NCBI RefSeq assembly: GCF_001949145.1
Contig: NW_019091496.1
Coordinates: 328,339 to 388,338, forward strand
Length of the DNA stretch: 60,000 nt
Direction of reading: 5' to 3'
Origin: Acanthaster planci
Lineage: Eukaryota; Echinodermata; Asteroidea; Valvatida; Acanthasteridae
Shown: piece by piece, positions 14,001-29,000 of the stretch
Layout: the number at the start of each line of letters is the position of its first letter
Numbering within the stretch: position 1 is the stretch's first letter
Translations under genes and position numbers: made by a program
The notes under the pieces: generated by a model
The model's database searches: none
Told to the model about the DNA's origin: nothing
What the model saw: the letters and a program-made list of their open reading frames with translations, nothing else

Positions 14001-17000
14001 GCCCCTGAATCTCTCGCATCAGTGTCTGGTGGAAACAAACCAAATAGAGGAAGACAACCGATCAGAGAAATCTGAGACCCCTCTTTTGTGAAGATGCCAC
14101 AATATTTCTGAAGAGTTATGTTGCAGTTCTAAGTATGGACTCCGTACATGATTATGCTCTCAGAAGGAAAAAATGTACGGTTTCACTCAATGTTACCAAC
14201 AAACACTTTGATACAATTTCTGTTGCGCAGTCACGCTAGGGTGAATTTCCCTCAGGCCACGCAGTACAGGTTTTGCGCCCATTCAGTTGAAAACCCCTTC
14301 CTTTAGATTTGGGAGAATCTGGGAGGGTTCATTAATCCCGCTGTTTCCTCCTTCAAACCTCTTCAAAATTCGTTCACAATCCCAAAACTTAGTTGTAGAG
14401 GTTTGCGGTAGCACCATGCAAGGGTATCTCTTTAATGAGTATGTGTGATCTAAAGAGAACCGGGGGTACTCTAAAAACTGTCACACCGATAGATGTAAAT
14501 ACCGTTCATTCACACATCCCCCAAAGTAGGAGGATGGGTCATTAAGCACTGATTAAGATGCATTTGCTCCCACTGAAATGGGGTCAAAATCAGTCAGGGT
14601 CAGTCTCGATAACTATTAAACACTAAGATGGGCAAGTGTTTTTCAGAGAGCTTGTGGAGAGAACAATTCAAAAGCTTGTTTGGGTGGAACTCGAACCCAT
14701 AAATTCCTGTCGTTCTGTGCAGGTGTCTCTATTATCTGGACCTCCAAAACGAAACCACATATCGAAGTCTACACCTCCACGACGCACACCGACCCCTTGC
14801 CATCTACCCGCCTTTACTCTTCCCACCCACCTTGTAGTGTTTCTCCAGTTCGGCAATGTTGAGGTTCTTGGCGCTCCAGTCGCGGTTGGCGTGCTCGTCC
14901 TCCAGCTGGTTCATCCACATCATCTCCTTGGTGGCCATCTGGACAAACTCCAGCAGGATCTCCAGGTCGCGCACACGCTTGACGGCCATGTCCTGGGTGG
15001 CAGTCGGGGAGAAAGTAAGGACCACGAGAAATGTTGCAGGTACGCAACTTCGACAAGTAGTTCATTTACCTGCGTATATCGCATTGTGCAGTTATCTCAT
15101 ATTCTACAGTTATTTTGAGACATTATTTCAATCTGTCCACACAGAGCGGTACGAAATGCACATTGCTTATAGTGTGTCAAATATTAAAACTGACCACATC
15201 GGATTGTGATTAATTTTTCACAAGGTGCATATGCAGTGTGTATGCACACCATTTCTAATGGTCCCTAGAATTCGCTACCTCATGTCATTCTGGACTTGCT
15301 TCTTCAATGATTCCGATATATCATGTCAGGCTTCCAAATGCCACAATCAAATTATTCAAATGTTGACCATTGGACCCACTGAAAGTTCTCACATGCACAT
15401 ATTTAAACTTATGTACATGACTGTTTGCAGTCAGCCTTTCCGTGCAAAATGAGGCAAATTGTTGTTTACTCCTGGGAAGATGTGGTTCATGCATAACAAC
15501 AGTTGATGGCCTGTAGTTCTTCCTCTGTCACATTAATCTTGGCCACCCTTCGGTCTCCATTTTGGACAAGCAATAGAAGACGGAAAGAGCTCACAACAAA
15601 CAGCAAGAGCTAACCATAAAAGTGACCTGACGCAGCAAAACTGACATTAGGATAAATTGTGTACAGTTACACAAGGACAAAACAGTGGATGTTCTCTTTG
15701 CAACTCCCTTGTCAGAGTCTTGCTGCAAAATGCCTGAGGGGACTTACAAGGAGCTGCTTGTAGGCGTCCTCCACAATGGCTATCTGCTCCTGGTTACGCT
15801 GCAGCTCCTCTCCGGTCATGTTGGACTATTCAAACAAGAAATATTAAACGTCTTTCAGCAAAACTTAAACTTTCAATTCACTGGAGGGAAGATGGAAGCA
15901 GGTTTGAATGGAATAAAAGTGCTCTACCACCAGCAAAGGGGAGTGTGGCATGTGGGACGGGGTTTGTGACTCGGGATCCGAGGATCAGGGGTCTGAATCC
16001 GGCTGGCAGCCATAGGGTGCAGCCTTGGCCAGGTAACTTAAACCCCGCTTGCCCCCGTCTCCGCTGAGCTCTGTAAAGAAGTACTGGCATTAAGCTGGGG
16101 AGTAACCTACGGTGGACAGGCACCCCAACCCTGTGGGGGAGGGGGGAGAAAGTATATTGTCAATCGTTTCATGCCAAGGACACCAGAGGTAATTATGCAC
16201 CTGATGGGCCACAGTGGCTGGGGACAGACTGTGCTTCATCTCATTCTGCTCTACCAACTGCCCTTGGTCCTGATGACGCCACACTTTGTAGACATGTGCT
16301 TCGTGCTCAGTGGACCACAGGAAAGTGCACAACTGTGACGTCATCATATAGGCATAGTGCTCTAGACCATGACTATGTCAATGGCCATCCATTTATTAGT
16401 GTGTCGGTTCAGGAGCATTGCACACAAGCCGCAAGGTCCATATATGCTTTCTTGCAGGAGTCAATCAAAGTGTACCTGTGCCCATGACACAAGCAATGCT
16501 GCAAACCCAGGAAGTGGCAGTTTTGAATCACTCAGGGTGGACATCTGGCCTTTCCTCTTGAATGGCAAAGGGGGAAACTGATTTTCATACTGGGCTCAAA
16601 ACCTACCAGAACGCTGCGGCACTTGGAGATGTTGCGCTCGTACTCGCGGATGGTGTGCAGCTCGCCCTTGCTCTGCTGCAGGGCCTTCTGCACTTTCTCC
16701 AGATCGTCTCCGTAGCTGGCAACTTTCAGGGAAGACTGCAACAGAACAGCAGAGATAAAAAACGATAAATCTTGATTGCTCGTTTTCTCAAAGAACTGTA
16801 CCTCACTACTGATAAAATGCTTCTATCACAAAGGAAAAAAGACTAATGCAGCCAAATGTTAGGGTCTGGAACTCCTGATCACAGAGTCAGGGGGTTCAAA
16901 TCCAGCAGCTCGGAGTATATTGTGAACTTGGGCAAGTCATTTTACTCTAACTTGCCTCTCTTCACCAAAGAGTCAATGGGTACCTGAGAGGGCAGAGATG

Positions 17001-20000
17001 GCTGCTGTGTTTGATTAGCCTTGTGTTACTGATGTGGTAGCATCGAGCTATATACTTCTCGGGGAGCCAAGAGGAATGTTTACTGGCCCAATGACCAGGG
17101 GTAATACAGTGTAAAGTGTACTGAGAGTCCAATGGTACTGGTAAGCGTTATACAAACATGTCGTCTCATTATGGGTGTGTGAGATGCGGTAACTATAGCA
17201 ACCAGATGCGGGACGGCAGGCCCACCGCTGCTCACCTCCTTGTTCTTGACCCACTTGTAGCAGTCCTGGATGAACTGGTCCACGTTGCCCTCCACGAAGC
17301 GGCGCTCGGTGCGCAGCTCCACCCGCCGCTCCAGCTTGACGGCGTCACCCTGCACCATGGTGCGGGTGGTCACCTTCTGGGTGGTGCCGGCAATCTGGAA
17401 GTTGCGCAGGGTGGCCAGTCGATCCTGCAGCTGCTTCAGTCTGAACGAGAGATAGAGACGACACTCATGTCGTAATTCGGTAAAAATGTGAGAATTTCAG
17501 CAGCACCATTCATTTGGATAGACTTCTTAACAAAGTTAAACCATGAATGAATGACTCCAACAATCTGATCTCTCAGTACATTTTTTCATTGACGTACTTT
17601 TCAACTACTTGACCAACAACGTACTCAAGTGATGTTTGATAATAACAACAGTGCCTCCTGATGTTTACTGTACATGATTTGATAAATGTCCCGATACTAA
17701 ATCATAGGCCTGGCGATATGTGTCTCCAAAGCTTTGTACTCATAATCAACATCTTGTGGGGAATTCTCAAGACTTTGGGTTCAAATCCAGCTGGCTGCAA
17801 GCCGCATACTTGGCAGGGGACTGAGGTGGCCCAAGGAATACCTGATAAGTGTGATGACCAGGGTTTATAAGGATAGGCCCCTTGAATGTCAAAGTGGTGA
17901 ATATGTACTCTTTTTAAAGGTCAACATTATTTCCTTCAAAATCCATGAAACAGTCCTCAAATGTCCACTCACTTTCGGTCAAGTTCGGGTCCGCTTGGGT
18001 GGTTGTTGGTTCTCAGTTGGGCAACCTCGCGCATCAGGATGGCGATGTTTTTGTCACAGGTCTGCAAAAGAAGTCCAGAGAAGGGTATGGAAAATTTATT
18101 GCAAGACCACTGGACAGGCAAAAGACTTCTAACAAACTCTCAAATTGGAAATCGGGGAATGCATTGCCAGTGAGACAAACCTGCACAATGCTACTCACTA
18201 GAAGTTATTACAGAGAACTGTGGCACTTTGCCAACTTTGGCTCGTACTTTCACATGGCTGCAATGATAAACCCTACTCTACCTGCATTTAAGTTGAGGCC
18301 ACCTAAAACTATCACAAGACCAAGGCAACACCTGCGGTAAGTGATTCAAGACATAAGTTACTCAAATGAACTGCGACAAAAAGCATTCATTTGTGACTAT
18401 TCACTTTCTCCAACTGATCTTATGTCTGGCTTTGTGGTGGTTTCGAATACAGCACTCTTCTCATGGGTTTTGGGCCTGTTTGGCTTTCGAAAGACAGGAA
18501 CGTTAACCCCTTCATGCGGGGACGCGTTAAGACATGCCGTAAAAGTTGAGACCCTCAGCCCGCTTTTCAGCTATTATTCTCGGCCCACACTCGAGCGAAC
18601 ACGGTGAAAGAAGGCAGACCCTGGCTCTTGTGTATATGGTAATCGGTCTTTGTGTGTAGCCCAGAAATTAAAAGACTGAATAGGCATCATAATCAACAGC
18701 TTCACAATAGTCCCCACTTTGAAAAGAGGCAACGGGAACGTGGAAGCTTGAGTAGAGCCGCATGCCACTGAACAATCAGCCTTTTCACCGTGTAATTCAA
18801 AGCGTGCAGAGCACGCTGGGCCACCAACCGAGAACTTGCTGTTTGGCAGGTGGCCTTCATGACCAAACGAGGCTGGAATTCTTGGAGTCGGCTTTCGAAA
18901 AGAAATTCCTGTCGAGAAGTTTCCTCTTCTTTAGTTGGTGCTTTCTAAGAAGGGAAAAATTGAAAACGCTGCAGGCCTCTTTCGAGGGTTACTTACTCGG
19001 GATGCAGATTCAATGTCATCGATGGTGTTGCGCACATCGACGGCGGTCATCTTGTCGGCTTTGCCCTCGGCATCATGGATGCGGGCCTGGATAGTGTCCA
19101 GGTCGGCCGACACCATGGGGATCTGTCGGCTGACCTTGTTGGCCAGGGTGTCCTGCTGCTCCATTCTGATGAGGAAAAGAAAAGAGAATGAAAGACTTGG
19201 TTGGCCAGGGACCCGGAGCTCTACATCAGAACTATGTATTTGAAATGTCCATCTTGAATCAAATAGGTTTAGAGATGCCAACTCCCCCTTCCCCAAAATA
19301 TAGAGGGATGAGAAATAATGCCGAAGTGGTCCTTAAATTTCAAAAAGGTCACTGACTACCAGATGGTTAGGATTATTACAAAGAAAACTTCTGATCACAA
19401 CGAAAGCTGGGCCTTAGGACGCCGAGCGAAATTGTTTGACGGCAAAGTGATGGAGTGATGAGCTCTGGGGAGTGAGCGAGCATTCTAAAATTGCAAGAGA
19501 TACTGACTAAAATATACACAGCAAGTAAAAAAAAAGGGCGAGAAGCAGGAATTAACAATATTCCTGCCACTGGCTGATGACCTGCTATCGCTAAGCGAAG
19601 TATCTCTGAGCTTACTATGCTTGCTCACTTGAGAGCCCCTTGAAACTGTCGCTGGGGTAACATTTCATTCTAACTCTTAAACTTGTGCTAAATGAAGCTG
19701 CTTTTAGCACAAACTGTGCCATGAAACATCACTACAATATGAATCCCAGTAATATTTGGCCGTTAATGCCCGTCCACTTAAGAAATTTTTTTCCCCAAGT
19801 TAAGCAGATTTGTGTGCCAAGCAATTCCATCCAAGTGGCCCGCGGTTCTCCGCTTCATCCATTCGTTTAAGCACAGTAGTCATGACTGACCCCCTTCCCC
19901 AGTACCTGTGGAGTTCGGAGTTGAGGATGTGCTCTCTCTGCTGGATGGCCAATCGGCAGCTGTCGAAGGCCGACTCCAGGTTGTTGATGTGCAGGCCAGC

Positions 20001-23000
20001 GGGGGGACGAAACTGGCCTGTGGCTTGAGTGCTCCTCTGTGGGAAAAAACCAAGAAAAATCAAAATGGGTCATCCATTTCCCCCAAACCTGACAGACAGT
20101 ATTTCTTTGGAGTACACATATATGTATGTAGAATGCGATGAAGTTTTGATGACTGATAGATGCAGAAGATTATTGAAGGACAAAAGCTCCACATTCAATT
20201 AGAGAAAGGCAGAAACTTTATGATCCAAACAAGACCTGAAAATTAATCCAACTTTTTTTCTGAGGCCTCCATTTATTACTAACTTTGGTTAACAACCAGG
20301 ATTTTTTTCTGCTTTTTTGTAGTTTAGCCCCCAAAATACAACACCAGCTCCATGGTGGTTCTCAGACTATCCATCACCTGAGAGACATTGAGGCCAATTC
20401 AAGGAAAAAACATGGACCAAGCAGTCATCAGAAGCGCCCAAACTCGGCTCACCTCCACTTCACGGAATCTGCTGGCAAGGCGCTGCTTCTCAGCCTCTTT
20501 GGTGGGGAGTTCCTCGGACTTGAAGCGACTCAGATCAGCTAGAGCTCTCTGCCCAGAGAAAAAAGGCGAGCGGTCCGTGGTGAAAGAGTCAACACTTGAA
20601 GGACACCAATAGTTTAGGTGAGAAGTAAGCTCACAGCAGTCTAGTACCACATACTTGGCTTGAGACATATATAATATATATATAATATATATATATAAAT
20701 ATTCTCTTCAGCTCATAAAAAAAGCAATAAGATTGAGAACAGTGATTGGACCAAACAGGAATGACATCACCAGCTGGCCAACCAATCGCCGTGCACAAGT
20801 CAATACATCAGCACACGACAATGGTCCAATCAGGAGAAAACCTCAAGGTTTGGCATGAACTGGTACCGTCAGTCCGTAGGTGCTGCCACTAGAATGTCTT
20901 TACCTTGATTTCGGCCGTAGATTGTGGAATGCTACGGTCGTCCATCATGTTGGCTGTGCGCTTGGCCCAGTCCATCATCTGGCGAGCCGGTTGAGCGTAC
21001 ACCTCCCACTGGGGATCAGTGCCCTAAAACAAAGTGAACATTATGGAAATATTAAACATTGGCCCTCCGGAATAAAAACAGGTAGTGTTTCTGAATGAAC
21101 TCATGACTGTAAGAACTTGTGCAATTATCTAACACAAGCATTAATGTCTCATTTTTGTTGAGAAAGTGCAAAGACTGTGTTTACAGGTTTGCAAGATTTT
21201 TTCCAAGTTTAATGAAGGAATTCTACAAAATCAGACCAAACTGTACCAAACAGTGTTTTCAGTTGTGGTAATCTTCTCGCAGCACAGACTGTGTTCTTGA
21301 AAACAATATAAAAATGAGGAAAAAATCAGGAATCAACCGATGATCAGATCTGACATCAAATCAGGCCAATGTTCAGCAACATTGGCAAAACATAGGATCG
21401 GCAAAATTTGACCTTCCTGCCGATATGAGTGCTGATGTTAAAACTGAAGAAAGGAACAAACTCTGCTGTCAGTTCTGGCAGAACAAAAATCTCATATTTT
21501 TATTTGAGCATGAAAAAACATGGGTTTTTTTTTCATTTGGTGAGATCAATGAGCAGTTACACCAATGGTTAAGCCCACATAAAAATCCCTAAAAGTTACA
21601 TCTGCACGATCCGTTCCGCAACAACTCAACGCACGGACCACGGACCTAAGGAGCAGTCTGAATGCATGTTTACCATTTCCACTGACCGCCGTGAAAAGAG
21701 CCAGGGAACTGCACCGCATGTGGCACCACGAGGTGTTGTGTGACCAGTCTGAAGGTAGCCCGTGATTTTAGCCTTTACTTAAGGCATGCGTGGCTACCTG
21801 GACACACAACGTGCACCTCTGCCGGATCGGATCAATTCCGAGATTGGCCGATGTTCCGATTAAAACATTGGACATCGGATCTGCAGTTAAAACCTACATC
21901 GCTTGACCCCTGGAGAAAAATTTATGGAAAAGTCTGCCTCTGTCTCAATTACTGCCCTCTCTAAGTTCCACTTGCTTTTGCAAGAACAGGACACCTCTTC
22001 TCATAGGTACAATTTCCAAACTTATAATTACCAAAACCACAGTCCAAATGTAAACGCACTTCCAGTCAGTCTTCCCCTACCAATCTCCCATTCTGTCTCC
22101 CTTTCCAAAAACACCAACCCCGTAACAACAGGGAAAAAAACAACTCACAGCGGCACTAGCGGAAGACGCAGCGCTGGAGCTGTTCTGGCTGCCGGAGGAA
22201 TGGATGACTGTCTCCTGGACATGCGAGGTGACGGCGGGGCCCGTCTGCCTCGAGGTCTTGAGGGTGGTGGTAATCGTCGACGTCTTGGTCTGCTTGGGGG
22301 GGACTGTGGGGAAGACGTCGTACAGGGAGGACACGTAGGTCATGATGGAACGCTCGTCGGGCTTGGGGACATCCACATCTGTTGGAGAAAGAGAGAATAA
22401 GCAATTATCCAAATTGTTCATAGGAGTTCAATTCCCTTGAGCACCGTTAAAATCTCCAGGCATTCTCGAGACAGGTCGTGTACAGCAGAAGGGCGAGGCA
22501 GACACTTACTGGTATGTACCCCACCTAAAAAGCACTAACCTAATGACACTTAAATATACCTAGGTATCTGCAGCAGGGACGACAAATATAATACAACCAA
22601 TCGTGACGAACAGGTTTTTAAGAGATTTTTGACAGATTTTTAACACCTAAATTAAAAAGTCAGAATCAACTATTGATCAAACCCAAACTAGACAGACAAA
22701 GAAGTAAATGATTAACTAGAGGACAAATCTAATTGTTATCAGCACTGCATGCCCAGCCCCGTCAAATGAACAAGTGCATTCGAGAAAAAGGCTTATTAGA
22801 CAGGTTAACTGGGCCACCCATAACCTTTTTTGCTGACTTGGGCAGACATCTCAACTACTGGGCAGAAGATGGCCAAGCTAATTCCAAGCAGACATGGCAG
22901 TGGGCCTTGTAACAGACAACACATTATGAAATTAACTGTGTTCAGGGAGTGTTAATTTCAAAGAAGGTTCTCTCCTTCACGAATGACTGACTGACATATT

Positions 23001-26000
23001 GAAGTAAAACTGCATTGTGTGCCTGTGGAGAACTTGGGAAAAAACTTTGCTGGCTCAATCACATTCTGGCGGTATCATTTTTGGCCTAAGACTGAGCTTT
23101 TTGAAAGAAGGTATAGTGGCCAACTTTTCACATACACCCCAATACAAAAAGACAAGACTCTTGCCAGTGACTTGTCCAATATTTGTATGCTATTTCTCCC
23201 TGTAACCTCATAACGTGGGACACTGTGATGGGACGTGGGGAGAGACTCACCTTCTGGTTCCAACAGACTGGTGACTCCTAGGTGCTTCTCGGCCACGGTG
23301 AAGGCGTGTCTCAGGTTCTTCTTGTGCTCCGAGGGACGCAGGCTGGGGAAGTCCACCAGGTCAGGCCGGTTGCGGTAGATGATGGCGTTGAAGGCCAGGC
23401 CGTCGCGCCAGCTGCGTTCAAAGTCAGTGACGTGGACGCCGGGGACGCCGTCCACTGTCTGCTTGGCCCACTGCAGGAGGGCATCCTTGGGCTGGAGGTG
23501 CTGGCCTTCAATCTTGACATCTGAGATCTGAGAGATGGAAGATGGATGGGGGAAACAATGGAAGGATTTTTTTTTAAATTCCCCTTTTGAGATTTTGTCA
23601 TAGACTAACAGAAGACTTCCTGACTTTCGGGTCTTAATACTCAGCTTTTCAAAAGACGGGTGTCCTCATCTGCTTTGATTAAAAAAAAACAGGCCCACCT
23701 AAGTTGCTGAAATTTTAGACTTTTACTTGCAATACTAACATCAGAAAGGGTGCTGCAGCGGCCCATGGATCAAAAAAACAACCAGACATCCATCTAGGTA
23801 AAACCTTGACTGTAAGTCAGTTACATTATCATCACACTTCTGTGAGAGGATCCAGAACCACATGCTAGAAAGGGGGGGTGGACAACATGTTTTTAGGGGG
23901 AGGGGATAACATTTTATGGCCATTCTGAGAGGCCAGGCTACATTCAGGGGCTCTGTCATTTTGGGAGGGACAAACCATAGCCCCTCCCATCGCCCCCCTC
24001 CCAACTATCTGCCCATGCACACTTCTGGCCTGCCTGTTTTTGCTAACTTCAGGGCCATGCCAGGGGTCTCTTGTCAAATTGTTTGGGGATGCGTATCCAT
24101 GCTTCCTCCAGCATGCTGAAGCTTAACAGGCATTCCCCAGGTTGAAGACCATCGCAGCATGGCATTCAAAGTCTCCTTCATTATCACAGTCTGCCCACTG
24201 CAGCCTGTAACAGATTTGCAAGCTCCAAACTCTTACACAGTCAGGCAGCACCAGACCTATCCCTGCCAAATCAGCTGACCCTCAATGGTCTGGTCAAAAA
24301 TTGCCTAAGGACTCTCCCCTTGAGACTGGGCCTTGAGAGGACAGCAAAGACTTGACACAAAAGACCCCTCTAACTAACTGTGGGCCATTTCAGCTATCCA
24401 CAAACATACATGTACAAACATGGAGGGAAATGGTCCTACAGTGCTATGAGAGACTCATCATTTGACAGCCAACAAGGCCACAACAATTGGCTAAAGCACA
24501 ATACGACAAGGTCAAAAACCAACACAGGTTGATTGACAAACGCAACTGCCTAAAAACAGAAAAATCACTGTTCTTGTTGAAAACTACACAATGCAGAAAA
24601 GTCACAAATCAAGGGTGATCCAAGCAACACACTTATATGGACTTGTGCAACAGCAACGAATAACCACTGTGCCCCCCCCCACAAAAAATCAGCAAATTAA
24701 CGACTACAGATGTAAGATCAGATTGTCAAAGGTCCCAATACAGACACTTTTATAACTCGCCCACGCCAGTACCATAGTTTCAGAGGCACGCCAGGTAGAA
24801 GTGACAGAGTTTAGAATTGTTCCCTATGTGTTGGGGTAAGCCTAATGGCAAATAAATCAACTTGTTTTCGTGTTTGTAAGGAGCAGATTCTATCTGCAAG
24901 CACACCATCTGGAAGCACTGCACCCACATCAAAGAAAATACATCACTGAGAGAACTTTCAAGCACTACAAACTATGTGCTACCAACATCCAGTTGAACAC
25001 AGGAATGGACTTGAGCCGGACTTAAACCAGGGACCACCGAGCACAGCACCAATACCAAAGTGAGCTGCACAGGCCTACCTTGCAATTTCTTTGAGGATTA
25101 TCTACGAGGCAAATATCTTTCTGAATCACTTGCTAACGGAAAAAAAGGTAATCTTAATTTTGTCAAAAGGGAATTTTCATTTCAGGAAAAACATGACAGT
25201 TCTGAAAGCCGACCAATAGCATTAAGGACTATGCCAACATTTGAACGTAGAAAAAACTAACAATACTAAAAAAAACCAAGCTATTAAATGCATTGAAATC
25301 CCGAAATCACTCCCAAATGCAGCCAACAGGTCCTTTAAACAAACATTTGTCTAGACAGCCTCCGTAAATGACCCCATAGTTGGCCCCTTGGGGTGCAACC
25401 CAGAGAACTTTTGGGAGTGGGTTGGCAAACATCGCAGAGATGCAGCATACTACCCATGTGACATCGGCACCTTTGGCCATGCCCGAATTACTCGGCTGCA
25501 GCTTGAATTTACACATGACTCTATGGCAGCGGCTGCAGCCACTACCCATAGAGTTGTGCATAATCTCAAGCTGTAGCCAAGTCGTACTTGACACAGATTT
25601 TGACATTAGCTGCCACTGAAGCCACACCTCCAGCCACCATGCCAAGGTTCATGATAATGAACCTTGGTATGGGAAATCAAAATGTGCGTGTACAGTTCAG
25701 GCCTAATGAAACCTGGTCCCTGGTTTGGCTGGGGCAAACAGTGGCAACCTTTGCATTGATATGCAGAAATAATGTCTTTGATCTGAGCAAAGTGCTGACA
25801 CACTGATTTGGCAACGAGTGGGAAATGTAAACACTTTGATTCTCATTTGTAAAATTTTTCTGTGAATCGCGCTGTTGCGTACGTGCATGTTTGGAGTAAC
25901 CTGTGAGCGATGCGTGCTTTCACCCTGACCCTGAGGTCCTAAAAAAAATCCATGAGGTTGTGAACTTTTTGGAGATTCAGGCAAACAAAGCACAGCCAAT

Positions 26001-29000
26001 ATGACCTTCGGTCCACTGAAATCACATTCAACCACATGACACAGGGTTAATTCCTCCACAGTGAAAGATTTGGGGCATCTAAAGCCAGTTTTAGGCAAAA
26101 ACAAACAAACAAACAAACAAACCAACAAACAAAAAACCCTGAGGAGTTACCGCTTTGGCCAGGTTGGCTACCATCACAAAATGAATCCTTTCAATATGTA
26201 TTGAACAGTGTTCTAGTCGAGTCCAACATGACTTTCACAAGTCCCTGCAAGGCCGTTACAAGTCGTCCCGTCTGAAGCAAAGTAGCAATGCCATTCAAAT
26301 GAACTATGACACAAGAACTCCTTTTGTCACCTTTCACCTGATCACTTGTGGCCGGACTTGTAGAGGGAGCAAAGGACGGGACTTCAGATGGATTCAACTT
26401 CCACACTGACCAGTATCAAATTTTGTAGACATACGATTCGTGACATCAAAAGATGTGCACATGTACTGTGCTTCCCCATCAGAATTCACCGTCTGTCAGT
26501 TTCACCCATGATCAATTTACGATAAGAAACTCAGTCCAAGGCCTTGATGAGCACAAGCCAATGAAAAAACAATCCATTCATCTACCGGTACTGAGCCTCC
26601 ATGTTTGAATGAAGTAATTTAATCCTGTGACCTAAAAACTCCAGTACTTTATCCTCGGAGGACCTGCACCCCTTTTAATACCATTTTCGCCAAACAATGA
26701 TTTTGCTCTCACAATATATCCATCTCAATTTCACATAGCTTCTAATGGTAATCAGAAAATCAACTCAATGCAATTCATCTCCTGGCATGGCACCCCACAC
26801 CACAAGGCCACCATGCATTCCACCTCTTACAAATTTATGCAATTCCTACAAGAAGGCTATACATGTCGGAATTCCTCAAATCCACGAATTCTACACGGCA
26901 ACATTTCTGCACAACAACTCCAGCTCCGAGGAGACATTTACAATACTGATCGGTAAGCGCTTACGAGGGGATCAGACCCCAACATACTGCAATCACACAG
27001 GTGCACAGTTGTGTAAACACTGTCAGGGGAATGCCTAGCGCCAGTCCACATCACTTGGGAGAAGAGGTTGACGATACACATGACAGAGCTGCATGAGTCA
27101 CGCATTTCACTGAACTTTTAGAAATGAACATCAGCGTAGTCTTCACAATGTAAAGCATGCTGAGCAGTCATTCAACAAGGCAGCCATTAAGGAGAAACGA
27201 AATGGATGAACACCGAGATGAACAAGACTCCCTCGAATGTTTAAATTCCAACCCCTACAATGTGTGAAAATTGACTCTACAATGGAATTCATTTCAGGAC
27301 GTCGAAAAAATAAGCTCAAGGATGTGTTGTATATACGAGACTTAAAACCTTCCTTTTGCTGTAACAGTCACAGAAAATTCCTTCCACTTCTCTCTGTACA
27401 GTCTAGTGCACTGTCATATCATATCATACATGTACATTATATGTCACTTGACTGAGTTAAGCCACAACATACTCTTACTTTATAGAACAGGCCTTAATTG
27501 TTTGTGAATTTCATTAATGACTTGATTCTTTGACGCTTTGTAACATATGGTCATTACATGTAGACTGAGCCACTGAATTTCATGTCCATAGTTCATGTAC
27601 AAATATCATGTCTTCTATATTTAGACAGAATGAGGATTTGACGTCTAATGGTACTCAAGTCATTGAATAATTAACAATTAAATAACAATTACAAGATGTA
27701 GCTTGTTTAATAGTGATGCAAAAGGGAGAGATATAACAGGGCAATGTCCCTCCCACACACACACACACATGCCAGATGTCTGGCTTTTGAACATGCAAAG
27801 AGAAGACAACTGTTTATCACCCAAAAAGCACGTCAAGAAGACGAGAATTTCACTGACACCTACAACACAGCACCAAACCTACTTGAAAAAATCCTCAATT
27901 GTGGATATCCCCTCAAAAATGTTTTGGTCATTGAGAGCCCATCTTTGTAAAATCAATCAAGTGGCAACTGACCGATCTTTGCAGACTTCACACATGCAAT
28001 ACCAATACAACCACTTGAACTTACATGCGTTTCAGATTGAAATCATTTCACCACCACTTGATGGACTGGGACTCCGTGAAGGTCGGGAATTATTCGGTGA
28101 AAGAGAGGAGTGAAAATGATACACGGATTTCTTGGCAACCTAATCTGCTGACGAATGAGTCTCTTAATTAGATCCCGGCTACTATTGCTGGGGGTGGAAA
28201 CTTGACTACCAGATGGCTAGACAAAAGTGAAAAACCAAAATCTGCTAAAGATCAACTTGAGAAAATTTACTGTAGACAGAATTTGTGGCATGGGTGTAGA
28301 GGGGTTACAAGCTCGTTCAGGGGCAGATTTCCAGGGATGGAAGCTGATGAAATGAACTGTAGAGGGCTGGACCATCTGAGACATATGAAGCAAGATATGA
28401 GATGGAGAGAACCCCCCCCACTTTGTTTTGGTCATTGTTTCACTGGAATCGGAGTAAATCTTTTCAGACATCTAGGGAGGATGTGTTAGGTAACGATAGT
28501 CTAGAGTGTGTATAGCAATTGGACATGTTGGGGGGGTGCCCCTCGGTCTCATTTCTTGCTGGATACAATCCAAGAAGTACAGTAACTACTGCGGCTAGGA
28601 CCTACATGTATGAATAATTTGGGAGGCCTATGAATAATTCAAGAGCTTACAAAGCACTATGATGTCCCATTAAACACACAGTTTTAAAAGTTTCGGCATC
28701 TGTCAATATCTATGAATGTTTATTTTTAAGAAAGATTTGAGATGCCTCAGTACAATTTTTTACCAACATGAAATGAGAGTCCAGAGCATTTACCAACACT
28801 GCAAAATTGGTACAAGTCCGAGACAGGCCTACAGAACACTACAGGTGGCAAGGGCCTTCAGAATACTACAGGTGGCAAGGGCCTTCAGAACACTACAGGT
28901 GGCAAGGGCCTACAGAACACTACAGGCGGCAACGGCCTACAGAACACTACAGGTGGTAAGGGCCTACAGAACACTACAGGCGGCAACGGCCTACAGAACA

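Noticed and set aside
14668-14760. Possible tRNA gene on the minus strand
   Set aside because: Only the B-box half is convincing; acceptor and D arms do not pair, so it is a decayed tRNA-like fragment.
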